From the NCBI GenBank assembly GCA_964525605.1, contig CAZGKT010000003.1, positions 1 to 64,000 of the forward strand: a stretch of 64,000 nt of DNA, read 5' to 3'. The DNA comes from CAVTWJ01 sp964525605. GTDB taxonomy: Bacteria; Oederibacteriota; Muellerivitia; Muellerivitales; Muellerivitaceae. A program made the position numbers and the translations under genes. The notes under the pieces are model-generated. The model was not told the origin of the DNA and did no database searches. It worked only from the letters and a program-made list of their open reading frames with translations. This document shows positions 7,561 to 14,509 of this stretch, one piece after another. The first letter of the stretch is position 1, and every line of letters begins with the position of its first letter.

Positions 7561-9102
7561 CTAGTCCAATAACTTATTGAAGTCGAAATACTGGATGAAT
7601 TGAACGTGGAATCCACTCCAGGGGTTGCCGGTGTTTTTCAGGAGTCCGTCCAGGGCGGATCCGCCCGGCACAAGGGTCGACCGGCTCAACTCGGAGATCC
7701 AATCCCATTCCAGGCTTATGCCCGGGCCCGAATCGAAGGCGTATTCCACCCCCAGGCCCTCGTTCACGGCCCAGGCGGTTTCCCCGCTGCCCTGGTCGAA
7801 GTGGTCCAGGCCGGCGTTCAAATAGGGGCGGAAGTTTTCGGTCTCCAAGTTCCAGCGTAATTCTATTTCCTCGGGTAGGTATCCCCGGTCAACCTCGGCG
7901 GCGATTTCCAGGGCCGGATCGGGAAGCCAGACCAGCTTGAGGGTGTCCAAATAGGTGCCCAACTGTCCCGCGATGGCGAAATTCCGGTCCTCGATGCGGG
8001 CAATCTCATGGGACGAGTCAAAGAGCGCGTAGTATTTTTCTCCGTCCTTTTCATAGGGGTCCAACAGCCTTTGACGGGTCGGCAAATCCTGATGGAGGGA
8101 CAGATACATGTCGTTGATCACCCCGTTGATTTGCGACAACCCATGGCAAATCCCGCAATCCAGGGAGCTTTGGGTCGCGTCGATCGTGGTGGCGCCTTCC
8201 AGCGTGGTGACATTCAACCCGCCCTGGCCCAGCCTGGGCCGGTGGTGGTGAAACGCCCCTGAAAGAATCAGCGCCTGGTCCCGGCCCGAGACATAAAGGA
8301 CCAACCGCCCGGCCAGTGCCTTTTTCAGCTTGGGGTAATAGAGGTTCTTGAAGTCCTGTGAATCAATATCCGCCGAAATCAGGATCACGGCCCCTATTTT
8401 GGAAAGGTCCCGCCCCTGGTCCACCATTTCCATCAGCGAACGGGTCAAAAGGTAAGAACCCATGCTGAAGGCCACCAGGTGGATCTGGCCCTTGGGGGAA
8501 TTTTCCAAAACCCTTTCGATGAAGGCGGTCAGGTGGCCGATGGCCTCGGGACGGTTGACTGTCTTTTGGTCGGCGTCGTAATCGCCGAAAGAAATATTGC
8601 CGTGGGAAGGCCAGCTATAGAGGATCGGCATGCCGGGAAGCTGAAGGTCATAGGCGATTTGGGCGGCCTCCTTGGCGCCTTCTTCAAAGGTCGTGGAAAA
8701 ACCGTGGACATAGATAAAGGTTCCGTTGAGGGCCTGGGAGTTGAGGGAAAGGGCGAAGGCGGAGGGGTCCATCGGACGGGCTTTCGGGGGTCCCACAGGA
8801 GGATCCCCGGGCACCCTCAAATGCCACCAAATGCAGGCTGGGTCGCCCCTGCGGTAATAATTGAGATGAAGAGCCATTTGGGCTTCACCGAAACCAAGCT
8901 CAGGGGTGCTTTTCGCGTTGTACTGATCGTTCTTCCATTCCCGGTCTGTGCCGTAGAGGATGGAAATGACAGGGAAATAGTCCCGGGCCATGGGGGCCGA
9001 TTCGGAGAGAGGGGCGGCCGGTTCGGCGAAACCCGGTGGAACGAGTAAAAAAAGAAGGGGCCCAACCCAGGCCCAGAAGTGGAATATTTTTCGAAAGGTC
9101 AT
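7561..9102 (-). CDS. Secreted alpha/beta hydrolase (DUF900-like) with a C-terminal beta-rich domain
   Basis: A 513-residue protein with a signal peptide (about 1-26). Residues 45-300 match the DUF900 alpha/beta-hydrolase family: YGTDRE near the start, oxyanion-side YVHGFSTTFEEG (about 131-142) and a nucleophile elbow AFSMGS with Ser near residue 213. Asp and His partners are likely in the ISADIDSQD and FHHHRP regions. The last 110 residues (about 400-513) alternate like outer-membrane strands (FRPYLNAGLDHF, GLGVEYAFDSG, GISLEWDWISE) and end in FDFNKLLD. That is unusual for this family. Substrate unknown; lipid or ester hydrolysis at the envelope is inferred. No sigma-54 site found. Confidence 0.8.
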   Translation of the reverse strand: MTFRKIFHFWAWVGPLLFLLVPPGFAEPAAPLSESAPMARDYFPVISILYGTDREWKNDQYNAKSTPELGFGEAQMALHLNYYRRGDPACIWWHLRVPGDPPVGPPKARPMDPSAFALSLNSQALNGTFIYVHGFSTTFEEGAKEAAQIAYDLQLPGMPILYSWPSHGNISFGDYDADQKTVNRPEAIGHLTAFIERVLENSPKGQIHLVAFSMGSYLLTRSLMEMVDQGRDLSKIGAVILISADIDSQDFKNLYYPKLKKALAGRLVLYVSGRDQALILSGAFHHHRPRLGQGGLNVTTLEGATTIDATQSSLDCGICHGLSQINGVINDMYLSLHQDLPTRQRLLDPYEKDGEKYYALFDSSHEIARIEDRNFAIAGQLGTYLDTLKLVWLPDPALEIAAEVDRGYLPEEIELRWNLETENFRPYLNAGLDHFDQGSGETAWAVNEGLGVEYAFDSGPGISLEWDWISELSRSTLVPGGSALDGLLKNTGNPWSGFHVQFIQYFDFNKLLD

Positions 9103-9196
9103 AGGAGATTTAGTTTAACAGGATGAAGGGTCCCGGTTCGTCGGGGAATTGTTCCGTCGAGAACTGGTTTTCAAGAAATTTATTTTCGGCGCCCGA
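9103..9196. other. Short intergenic gap, nothing seen
   Basis: 94 bases between the hydrolase start and the HD-GYP stop. No sigma-54 motif and no clear terminator. Confidence 0.4.
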
Positions 9197-10285
9197 CTAT
9201 ACATCCATCTCATGACGAACCTTTTCAAATTGGCCCTCCAGGATCATGAAGGCGTCCACCAGATCAGGGTCGAAATGCCTTCCCCGGCCCTCCTGGATCA
9301 TCCGGCGCGTATCCGCGTGGGTAAAGGGTTCGTGGTAGCAGCGCTTCGACCTGAGGGCGTCATAGAAATCGGCGACGGCCGTGATGCGCCCGGACAAGGG
9401 AATGGCCACTCCCGATAGCCCGTCAGGGTAGCCGCTGCCGTCCCATTTCTCGTGATGGGCCCGCGCCACATCCACGCCCATGCGCAAAAACCGGTTGTCG
9501 GGATGGCGGATGAGCACCGCGTTGAGCGTATTGGCTCCGAAGGCGCTGTGGGTTTTCATGACGGTGAATTCCTCGGCGGTCAGCTTACCGGGCTTGAGCA
9601 GGATGGAGTCGGGAATACCGACCTTTCCGATGTCGTGAAGGGAAGCCGTCTTAAAGAGCGTATCAATGAATTCATCGGTGATCCGTTCCGCATGCAATCC
9701 CATCATTTTCAATTGTTCGGCCAGCATCTTCGCGAAGGTTTGCACCCGCTCAATGTGACGGCCCGTGTCGTCATCCCGGACCTCGGCGAGCTTGGCCAGC
9801 GCGTAAATGGTCGCCATTTGCGAGGCCGTGACCGACTTGACCTGCTCGGCCACCCGCTGTTCGAGGTCCCGGTTGTGGGACTGGAGCCTTTCCTGCAGCT
9901 GGCTCAGGCGCAGATGGGTCCGGACGCGGGCCAGGACCTCCTCCCGCTCGAAAGGCTTCGTGATGTAGTCGACGCCCCCGGACCGGAAGGCCTGGATCTT
10001 GTCATCCGTGTCCTGGAGTCCGCTGATGAAGATGATGGGAATTTTCCTCAACCGCTCGTTCTGTTTGAAGCGAAGGCAGACGTCAAAACCCGACATTTCG
10101 GGCATGTTGATGTCCATCAGGACGATATCCGGCGGGTCGTTCACCGCGGCTTCCAGGGCCCGCTGGCCGCTTGAAAAGGACTTGGGCTGGAGTTGGTCAT
10201 GGAGCAGTACCTTCTCCAATAGTTTCAGGTTTTCGGGCAGATCATCCACGACAAAAACGTTGCTGCCCTGTAGATCATCGATCAC
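9197..10285 (-). CDS. REC-HD-GYP response regulator (c-di-GMP phosphodiesterase)
   Basis: A 362-residue protein. It has a receiver domain (about 8-125) with acidic pocket VDD, phospho-acceptor in VLMDINMPEM and the conserved Lys in TKPF. A coiled linker and an HD-GYP domain (about 165-345) follow, with HDIGK, the AHHEKWDGSGYP signature and ADFYDAL. Known relatives hydrolyse c-di-GMP. The GTG at 10285 is preferred: AAAGGCGG precedes it and it overlaps the upstream stop by 11 bases. An open frame to 10408 would lie inside the previous gene. It is the last gene of the operon 13849 to 9197, paired with the diguanylate cyclase before it. Confidence 0.92.
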   Translation of the reverse strand: MIDDLQGSNVFVVDDLPENLKLLEKVLLHDQLQPKSFSSGQRALEAAVNDPPDIVLMDINMPEMSGFDVCLRFKQNERLRKIPIIFISGLQDTDDKIQAFRSGGVDYITKPFEREEVLARVRTHLRLSQLQERLQSHNRDLEQRVAEQVKSVTASQMATIYALAKLAEVRDDDTGRHIERVQTFAKMLAEQLKMMGLHAERITDEFIDTLFKTASLHDIGKVGIPDSILLKPGKLTAEEFTVMKTHSAFGANTLNAVLIRHPDNRFLRMGVDVARAHHEKWDGSGYPDGLSGVAIPLSGRITAVADFYDALRSKRCYHEPFTHADTRRMIQEGRGRHFDPDLVDAFMILEGQFEKVRHEMDV

Positions 10286-11930
10286 GGGTGGCCGCCTTTC
10301 GAGCGTTGAAATGGTTTTCGACCGGCGGTTCTCCGGCGATTCGAACCGGGGAACCCCCGGCGGGCTTTGGATCGGGAGTCGCCTGGGAGGGCCCGGGTGT
10401 TTTATCAAGCGGGAGAAGGTCTCGAACCATTGTTTCCAGCTGGTGCCGCCAGTGGGGGTCCTTTTCCCCGTCCAAACTTTTCAGGAAAGCCACCGTATCC
10501 TCCGGTTGGATCAACGCCAGGGCCTGGAGGGCGTCCCAACGCAGGGCCAGGGAATAGGATTTGCCCTCCGATGGGTTCCGGTTGCCGGCGATTTCCCGCA
10601 GGAACGAGATTCCCTCCGGTTGGGCCAGCAGACCCAGGGCCTGGCAAACCGCCTTCAGAAACAACTCGTTTTCGGGAAAGCGGATTTGCCATATTCGTGC
10701 AACTTTCAACAAGACCGGGACTCCGGCGGTGAAATGAATTTTTCCCATGACGCGGGCGGCCAGGGCGGCAATCTCCTCCGAATCGTCCATGAGGGCCATC
10801 CGAAGGGCCGGGCCGCCGGAAACTCCCCCGATGTCCCCGATCATTTCCAGCAGTTTCAGTTTCAAGTCCCGGCTTCCTTTGGACACCCAGGAGGAAAGCT
10901 GGAGGGAAAGTCCGGCGTCCACGCCGCATTTGCGCAGGATCGGGATCATCAAATGCACGATGGCCTCGTTGCGGGTTTCGGCCAGGGATTCGGTGAGGAC
11001 GGAGCGGACCGGGTCCTTCATCCCGGTGATGACCTGCAGGAGTCCCGAGTCCTTCCGCTGGTTTTTCTGCTGGTACATGGCGGTGTCGGCTTTCGACAGC
11101 AAAGCCGCGGCCGAACCGGGCGACTTGGGGTCGTAGAGGGCGATCCCCATACTGGCGGAAAGCTTGAAGCTCCTTTCCGCGAAGGTGTTATGGACCTCCA
11201 GGGTGTCCCGAAACCGTTTCACCAGAGATTCCTCGTTGATTTCGCCGCCGCAGGGCAAAAGCGCGACAAACTCATCCCCGCCCAGGCGTCCCAAGAGATC
11301 GGTCTCGCGAAAGGCTTCCCGAAGCACGTGGGCGGTCTCCATCAATGCCAGGTCTCCCGTATGGTGGCCCAGGGTATCGTTGATGGTTTTCAGGCCGTCC
11401 ATATCCGCGAAGACCAGCAGAAGGGATTTTCCCGATTTGTCGGACAACTTGATCTGCTCGTCAGCGTGCACCAAAAACCCCCGGCGGTTATAGAGACCCG
11501 TCAGTTCGTCGATGATCGAAAAAGCCCTCTCCTGTTTCAGGTGCTTTTGGCGTCCCATGGCGTAGCGCATGGATCGGCTTAGCAAATAGCTGTTGAGGTC
11601 GGTTTTAACCAGGGAATCCTGGGCCCCTTCCAGGGCGGTTTGAAGGGCGAGCTTTTGATTGACCGTTCCCGTGACGACGATGATGGGAATGATGGGAGTG
11701 ATGTTGTAAACCAGCAGGAAAACCTCGATGCCTCCGCCCTTGGGTTGGGACAAATCGAGGAGAATGACGTCGGGGGACTCGTCTTCAAGGTATTTCAAGA
11801 TCTCGGAAAGCTTCTCGAGGTGGACCAACGCGATATCCATGTCGCGGATTTCCGCGATCATGCGTTCCCAAAAGAGCGTACCTTCCGAATTGTTTTCCGC
11901 GATCAAAACGTTTATTTTTGGTTTTTCCAA
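10275..11930 (-). CDS. REC-GGDEF-HEAT diguanylate cyclase
   Basis: A 551-residue protein. A receiver-like domain (about 1-125) has VILLDLSQPKGGG at the acceptor site. The GGDEF domain (about 150-300) has an intact GGDEF active site and an inhibitory I-site RETD five residues before it. A C-terminal HEAT-type helical repeat region (about 310-525) carries repeated ALRMALMDDSEEIAALAA-like units. It should make c-di-GMP under receiver control with product inhibition. Fusion of GGDEF to HEAT repeats is uncommon; the repeats may dock a partner. It lies 22 bases after the pirin-like gene and overlaps the HD-GYP gene, so synthesis and breakdown enzymes are made together. Confidence 0.92.
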   Translation of the reverse strand: MEKPKINVLIAENNSEGTLFWERMIAEIRDMDIALVHLEKLSEILKYLEDESPDVILLDLSQPKGGGIEVFLLVYNITPIIPIIVVTGTVNQKLALQTALEGAQDSLVKTDLNSYLLSRSMRYAMGRQKHLKQERAFSIIDELTGLYNRRGFLVHADEQIKLSDKSGKSLLLVFADMDGLKTINDTLGHHTGDLALMETAHVLREAFRETDLLGRLGGDEFVALLPCGGEINEESLVKRFRDTLEVHNTFAERSFKLSASMGIALYDPKSPGSAAALLSKADTAMYQQKNQRKDSGLLQVITGMKDPVRSVLTESLAETRNEAIVHLMIPILRKCGVDAGLSLQLSSWVSKGSRDLKLKLLEMIGDIGGVSGGPALRMALMDDSEEIAALAARVMGKIHFTAGVPVLLKVARIWQIRFPENELFLKAVCQALGLLAQPEGISFLREIAGNRNPSEGKSYSLALRWDALQALALIQPEDTVAFLKSLDGEKDPHWRHQLETMVRDLLPLDKTPGPSQATPDPKPAGGSPVRIAGEPPVENHFNARKAATRDR

Positions 11931-11952
11931 AACAGTCCCCTGCGGGCGGTTA

Positions 11953-12726
11953 TTAAGACACTTTCACCGGCGATGCCGTTTCCGATGGGTTCCAGGCTTC
12001 CGATGGGGTTTCCCCGGGGATGGGCACGCAGAGGTCGAAGAGGAGGATTTCGGTCGGTTCCTGGGCTGTAAAGGACACCGCGGTTTCATCCGTAAATCCA
12101 GCTCCATCCCCGGCGTGAAGGAGAAGCCCGCTCAAATCGATTTGGCCTTTGACCACGTGAAGCCAGGCTTTTCGGCCGGGCCTCAGCTCGTGAATCATGT
12201 GATTGCCCTTTTGAATCAGTGTGGAATACATTTCGACATCCTGCTGAATCTTGAGCGAGTTGTCTTTACCGTCCGGGGAAGCAATGAGTTTCAAAATTCC
12301 CCTTCGTTCGGCCAAGGTGAACCGCTTTTTCTCCCCGCCGGGCTGCGGCAGTTTCGTGCCGTGCGTGAAAACGCTTTGGAACAGCCGAGCGCTATCGGTC
12401 GGGGAAGCGTTGTGTGCGAATTGCTTGAGCCCGGCGGTGGTGACGTCTTGGTGGAATTCACCCGTTTCCAGGACGCCGGATTTTCCCTTCTGGGGCCGGT
12501 TGAAAATCATGACCCCTTCATTGACATAGGTCACGACCACCATGTCCTGCTGGGTCTGGAGGGTGAAAACCCGGCCGGGGTTCAAAATCTCCTCGTTGAA
12601 TATCTTGAGGGCGCCAAACCCGTCACGCAGGGGATCGTTTTGGTTTTCCCAGTCGAACGTCATCCAGGTTTTCTGGTTTTCACTGGCGATGTGGCGCCGT
12701 TCTTCCGATTTTCGCAGGGTGATCAT
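11953..12726 (-). CDS. Pirin-like bicupin protein
   Basis: A 257-residue protein with the pirin/YhhW layout: KTWMTFDWENQNDPLRDGFG at the start, a first cupin barrel (about 45-120) and a second barrel (about 150-235, HMIHELRPGRKAWLHVVKG). Pirins usually hold Fe through HPH..ME and a later H. Here that segment reads TLQTQQDMV, so most metal ligands of barrel 1 are missing. Quercetinase activity is therefore unlikely, and a binding or regulatory role is inferred. It overlaps the STAS gene by ATGA. A paralogue, frameshifted, lies at 49892-50661 after the second activator. Confidence 0.85.
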   Translation of the reverse strand: MITLRKSEERRHIASENQKTWMTFDWENQNDPLRDGFGALKIFNEEILNPGRVFTLQTQQDMVVVTYVNEGVMIFNRPQKGKSGVLETGEFHQDVTTAGLKQFAHNASPTDSARLFQSVFTHGTKLPQPGGEKKRFTLAERRGILKLIASPDGKDNSLKIQQDVEMYSTLIQKGNHMIHELRPGRKAWLHVVKGQIDLSGLLLHAGDGAGFTDETAVSFTAQEPTEILLFDLCVPIPGETPSEAWNPSETASPVKVS

Positions 12727-13157
12727 GGGGTTCCTGGGGGGCGTCGAGCCGCCGGTTTGTGGGTTTTCGGGTCGGCCAAGTACTCGGGGAAACTCTTTGC
12801 CACCGCCTCTTCGACGCTGGCGTAGGTTTTTAAAAATGTGGTAAATTCAAGAAGTTCGAAGATTTCGGTGACTTCGGGGTTCATCCCGACCAACACCAAA
12901 TCCCCCTTCCCCTGCCGGATGCGCTTGAGCTCGCTGACGAAGATGCCCCAACCCGCGCTGCTGATGTAATCCACATCCTTCAGGTCGACGACCAGCTTGT
13001 ATTGATGTTTGTTCAAGGCCGAAAGAAAATATCTCTCGAATTCAGGGGCCGTGGTGGTGTCGATAAAGCCCTTCACGGAGATGATCGTGATTTCCTTATG
13101 GGTAGGATGTTCCGAAAGATGGACGGTCAGGGGAACGGTGGGGTTCGGGGGGGTCAA
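12723..13157 (-). CDS. STAS-domain anti-sigma-factor antagonist
   Basis: A 144-residue protein with a STAS fold (about 10-115): IIPVKGFID-like strand, LVVDLKDVDYISSAGWG with the candidate phospho-Ser, then GDLVLVGMNPEVTEIFELL. The C-terminal 25 residues are basic and Pro-rich. SpoIIAA-type proteins release partner proteins when dephosphorylated; no kinase partner is adjacent. The start is a TTG overlapping the stop of the Crp-type gene (TTGA), with only a weak GGAG upstream, so it is coupled to that gene. Confidence 0.88.
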   Translation of the reverse strand: MTPPNPTVPLTVHLSEHPTHKEITIISVKGFIDTTTAPEFERYFLSALNKHQYKLVVDLKDVDYISSAGWGIFVSELKRIRQGKGDLVLVGMNPEVTEIFELLEFTTFLKTYASVEEAVAKSFPEYLADPKTHKPAARRPPGTP

Positions 13158-13849
13158 AGGGACTCCATCCGTTTGCGTAATTGATCAATGTTTTTGATGA
13201 TCAACTGGCCCCGCGTGGTAGCGATCCAACCCGCCTCTTCCAGCTGGACGAAAACGCGAATGCAGGTTTCGGTGGTGGTTCCCCCCATGGCGCCGATCTC
13301 CCGGCGGGTCAGGGGAAGGGTTTTCCCGTATTCCTCCGCCCAGACCAAGAGGGTATGGATGAGGCGCTTTTCCACCTTCTCATGGGAATAGGCGTGCTGG
13401 TCCTTGGCTTTGCGTAAAAGCTTTGAGATTTGGGACAGAACTTTATGGGCCAGGACAGGGAACCTTTCCATGGTTTCCTGTAACCTCTGAATGGGAAGGG
13501 CCAGGACGGAAGCATCCGTTTCGGCAATGGCGTGATAGCCATAGGTTCCACCTTCGAAAGCGGAAGCCCCGAACATGCCCTGGGGTCCCGTCATGGAAAC
13601 GGTCTGATCCGCTCCCTCGGCCGAATGGTAGATTTCCTTGACCAGCCCTTTTTCCACGAACCAGACCGAATCGGCCGGGTCGTCTTCCAGGAAAATGGAT
13701 TCGTGTTTTTCGTAGTTTTTGATCGCCACGGTTTTTTCGATTTCCATCAAGGCGACGGGAGGGATGTTGTTAAATGCAGCAAGGGCCGCCAGGCTGTATC
13801 TTCGAAAGGTTAAATAGGGGCGGCTTTCCATCTTTTTCGTGACCAGCAT
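13154..13849 (-). CDS. Crp/Fnr-family transcription regulator
   Basis: A 231-residue protein with an N-terminal cyclic-nucleotide-type beta-roll (about 25-140) and a C-terminal winged helix (about 160-225; LTRREIGAMGGTTTETCIRV is the recognition region). No Cys cluster for an Fe-S sensor and no obvious full cAMP pocket is seen, so the ligand is unknown. It is the first gene of a tight operon of Crp/Fnr, STAS, pirin-like, GGDEF-HEAT and HD-GYP genes, with overlapping stops and starts. The operon is preceded by sigma-54-type promoter P4 and element U4, so this regulator probably forms a second tier of the sigma-54 circuit. Confidence 0.92.
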   Translation of the reverse strand: MLVTKKMESRPYLTFRRYSLAALAAFNNIPPVALMEIEKTVAIKNYEKHESIFLEDDPADSVWFVEKGLVKEIYHSAEGADQTVSMTGPQGMFGASAFEGGTYGYHAIAETDASVLALPIQRLQETMERFPVLAHKVLSQISKLLRKAKDQHAYSHEKVEKRLIHTLLVWAEEYGKTLPLTRREIGAMGGTTTETCIRVFVQLEEAGWIATTRGQLIIKNIDQLRKRMESL

Positions 13850-13922
13850 GAATGTCCTCCCCGCGGGGACATCGGGTCCCGTCGAGTTATGGTTTTAGGT
13901 TTGAAAGACTGCTGGAGATTAA

Positions 13923-13938
13923 ATGCAAGAAACAAGCC
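13923..13938 (-). promoter_or_regulatory. Sigma-54 promoter P4
   Basis: Minus strand GGCTTGTTTCTTGCAT: GG at 13938-13937, GC at 13926-13925, spacing 10. Predicted start near 13913, 64 bases before the ATG of the Crp/Fnr gene. Confidence 0.78.
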
Positions 13939-13990
13939 GTGCGTAGATTGCGTTGTTAAGGGCAATCTCGAGAGGATTTTTCACACGGGG

Positions 13991-14025
13991 GAATCAAAAT
14001 GAGAATCCGGAAGAATCATTATGAA
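13991..14025. promoter_or_regulatory. Upstream activator element U4
   Basis: GAATCAAAATGAGA, a spacer, then ATCATTATGA, with ATC triplets at 13993 and 14015 (22 bp), at about -80 to -112 of P4. It fills the gap before the receiver gene stop at 14035. Confidence 0.6.
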
Positions 14026-14034
14026 TTTATCGGA

Positions 14035-14448
14035 TCAGGTCGGCAGTTTGCTGGGCTTAGGGTCCGACTTTTCGATTTTCAGGATTTCGCGGATCTTTTG
14101 TTTGAGAACAATCATGTTGAGGGGTTTCTGGTAAAACATCTCCACGTTGGTGAAGCCTTTCTTGTGAAAATCCGCCATCAGGCCCTCGTACCTGCCGGAA
14201 ACCACGATCACCGGAATCTGGGGGTGGTCCTTTTTGAGAACCGGCAGCATCTCCAGGGCGCTCATAGTTTTCATCTTCAGGTCGGTGATGAGCAGATCCA
14301 CCCGGGCTTCCTCCAGTTCGGCCAGGGCGCGGGCCCCGCTTTCGGCTAAAACCACCTTGTACCCCTCCCCCAGCAACGATTTTTCGTATATTTTTTGCAT
14401 CCCCGGATCGTCCTCCACCACCAAAATCGTGAAATCGGAACAAGTCAT
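14035..14448 (-). CDS. Single-domain response regulator
   Basis: A 137-residue receiver from the ATG at 14448, preceded by GGAGGGG. VVEDD forms the acidic pocket, LLITDLKMKTMSA holds the phospho-acceptor Asp, VVSG the Thr/Ser switch position and YQKPLN the conserved Lys. No output domain. It lies 62 bases downstream of the hybrid kinase gene on the same strand and is its probable phosphorelay partner or a diffusible output. Confidence 0.9.
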   Translation of the reverse strand: MTCSDFTILVVEDDPGMQKIYEKSLLGEGYKVVLAESGARALAELEEARVDLLITDLKMKTMSALEMLPVLKKDHPQIPVIVVSGRYEGLMADFHKKGFTNVEMFYQKPLNMIVLKQKIREILKIEKSDPKPSKLPT

Positions 14449-14509
14449 GAAGCCCCTCCAGCGTTTATTAATAGCCATGCCATCCTGAACGGACGGGACA
14501 CTCTCTTTT

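Noticed and set aside
9999..11582. Long plus-strand open frame of 527 codons
   Set aside because: It runs opposite the REC-GGDEF-HEAT and HD-GYP genes, whose motifs are intact. The frame is open only because of GC-rich third positions and its protein has no domain.
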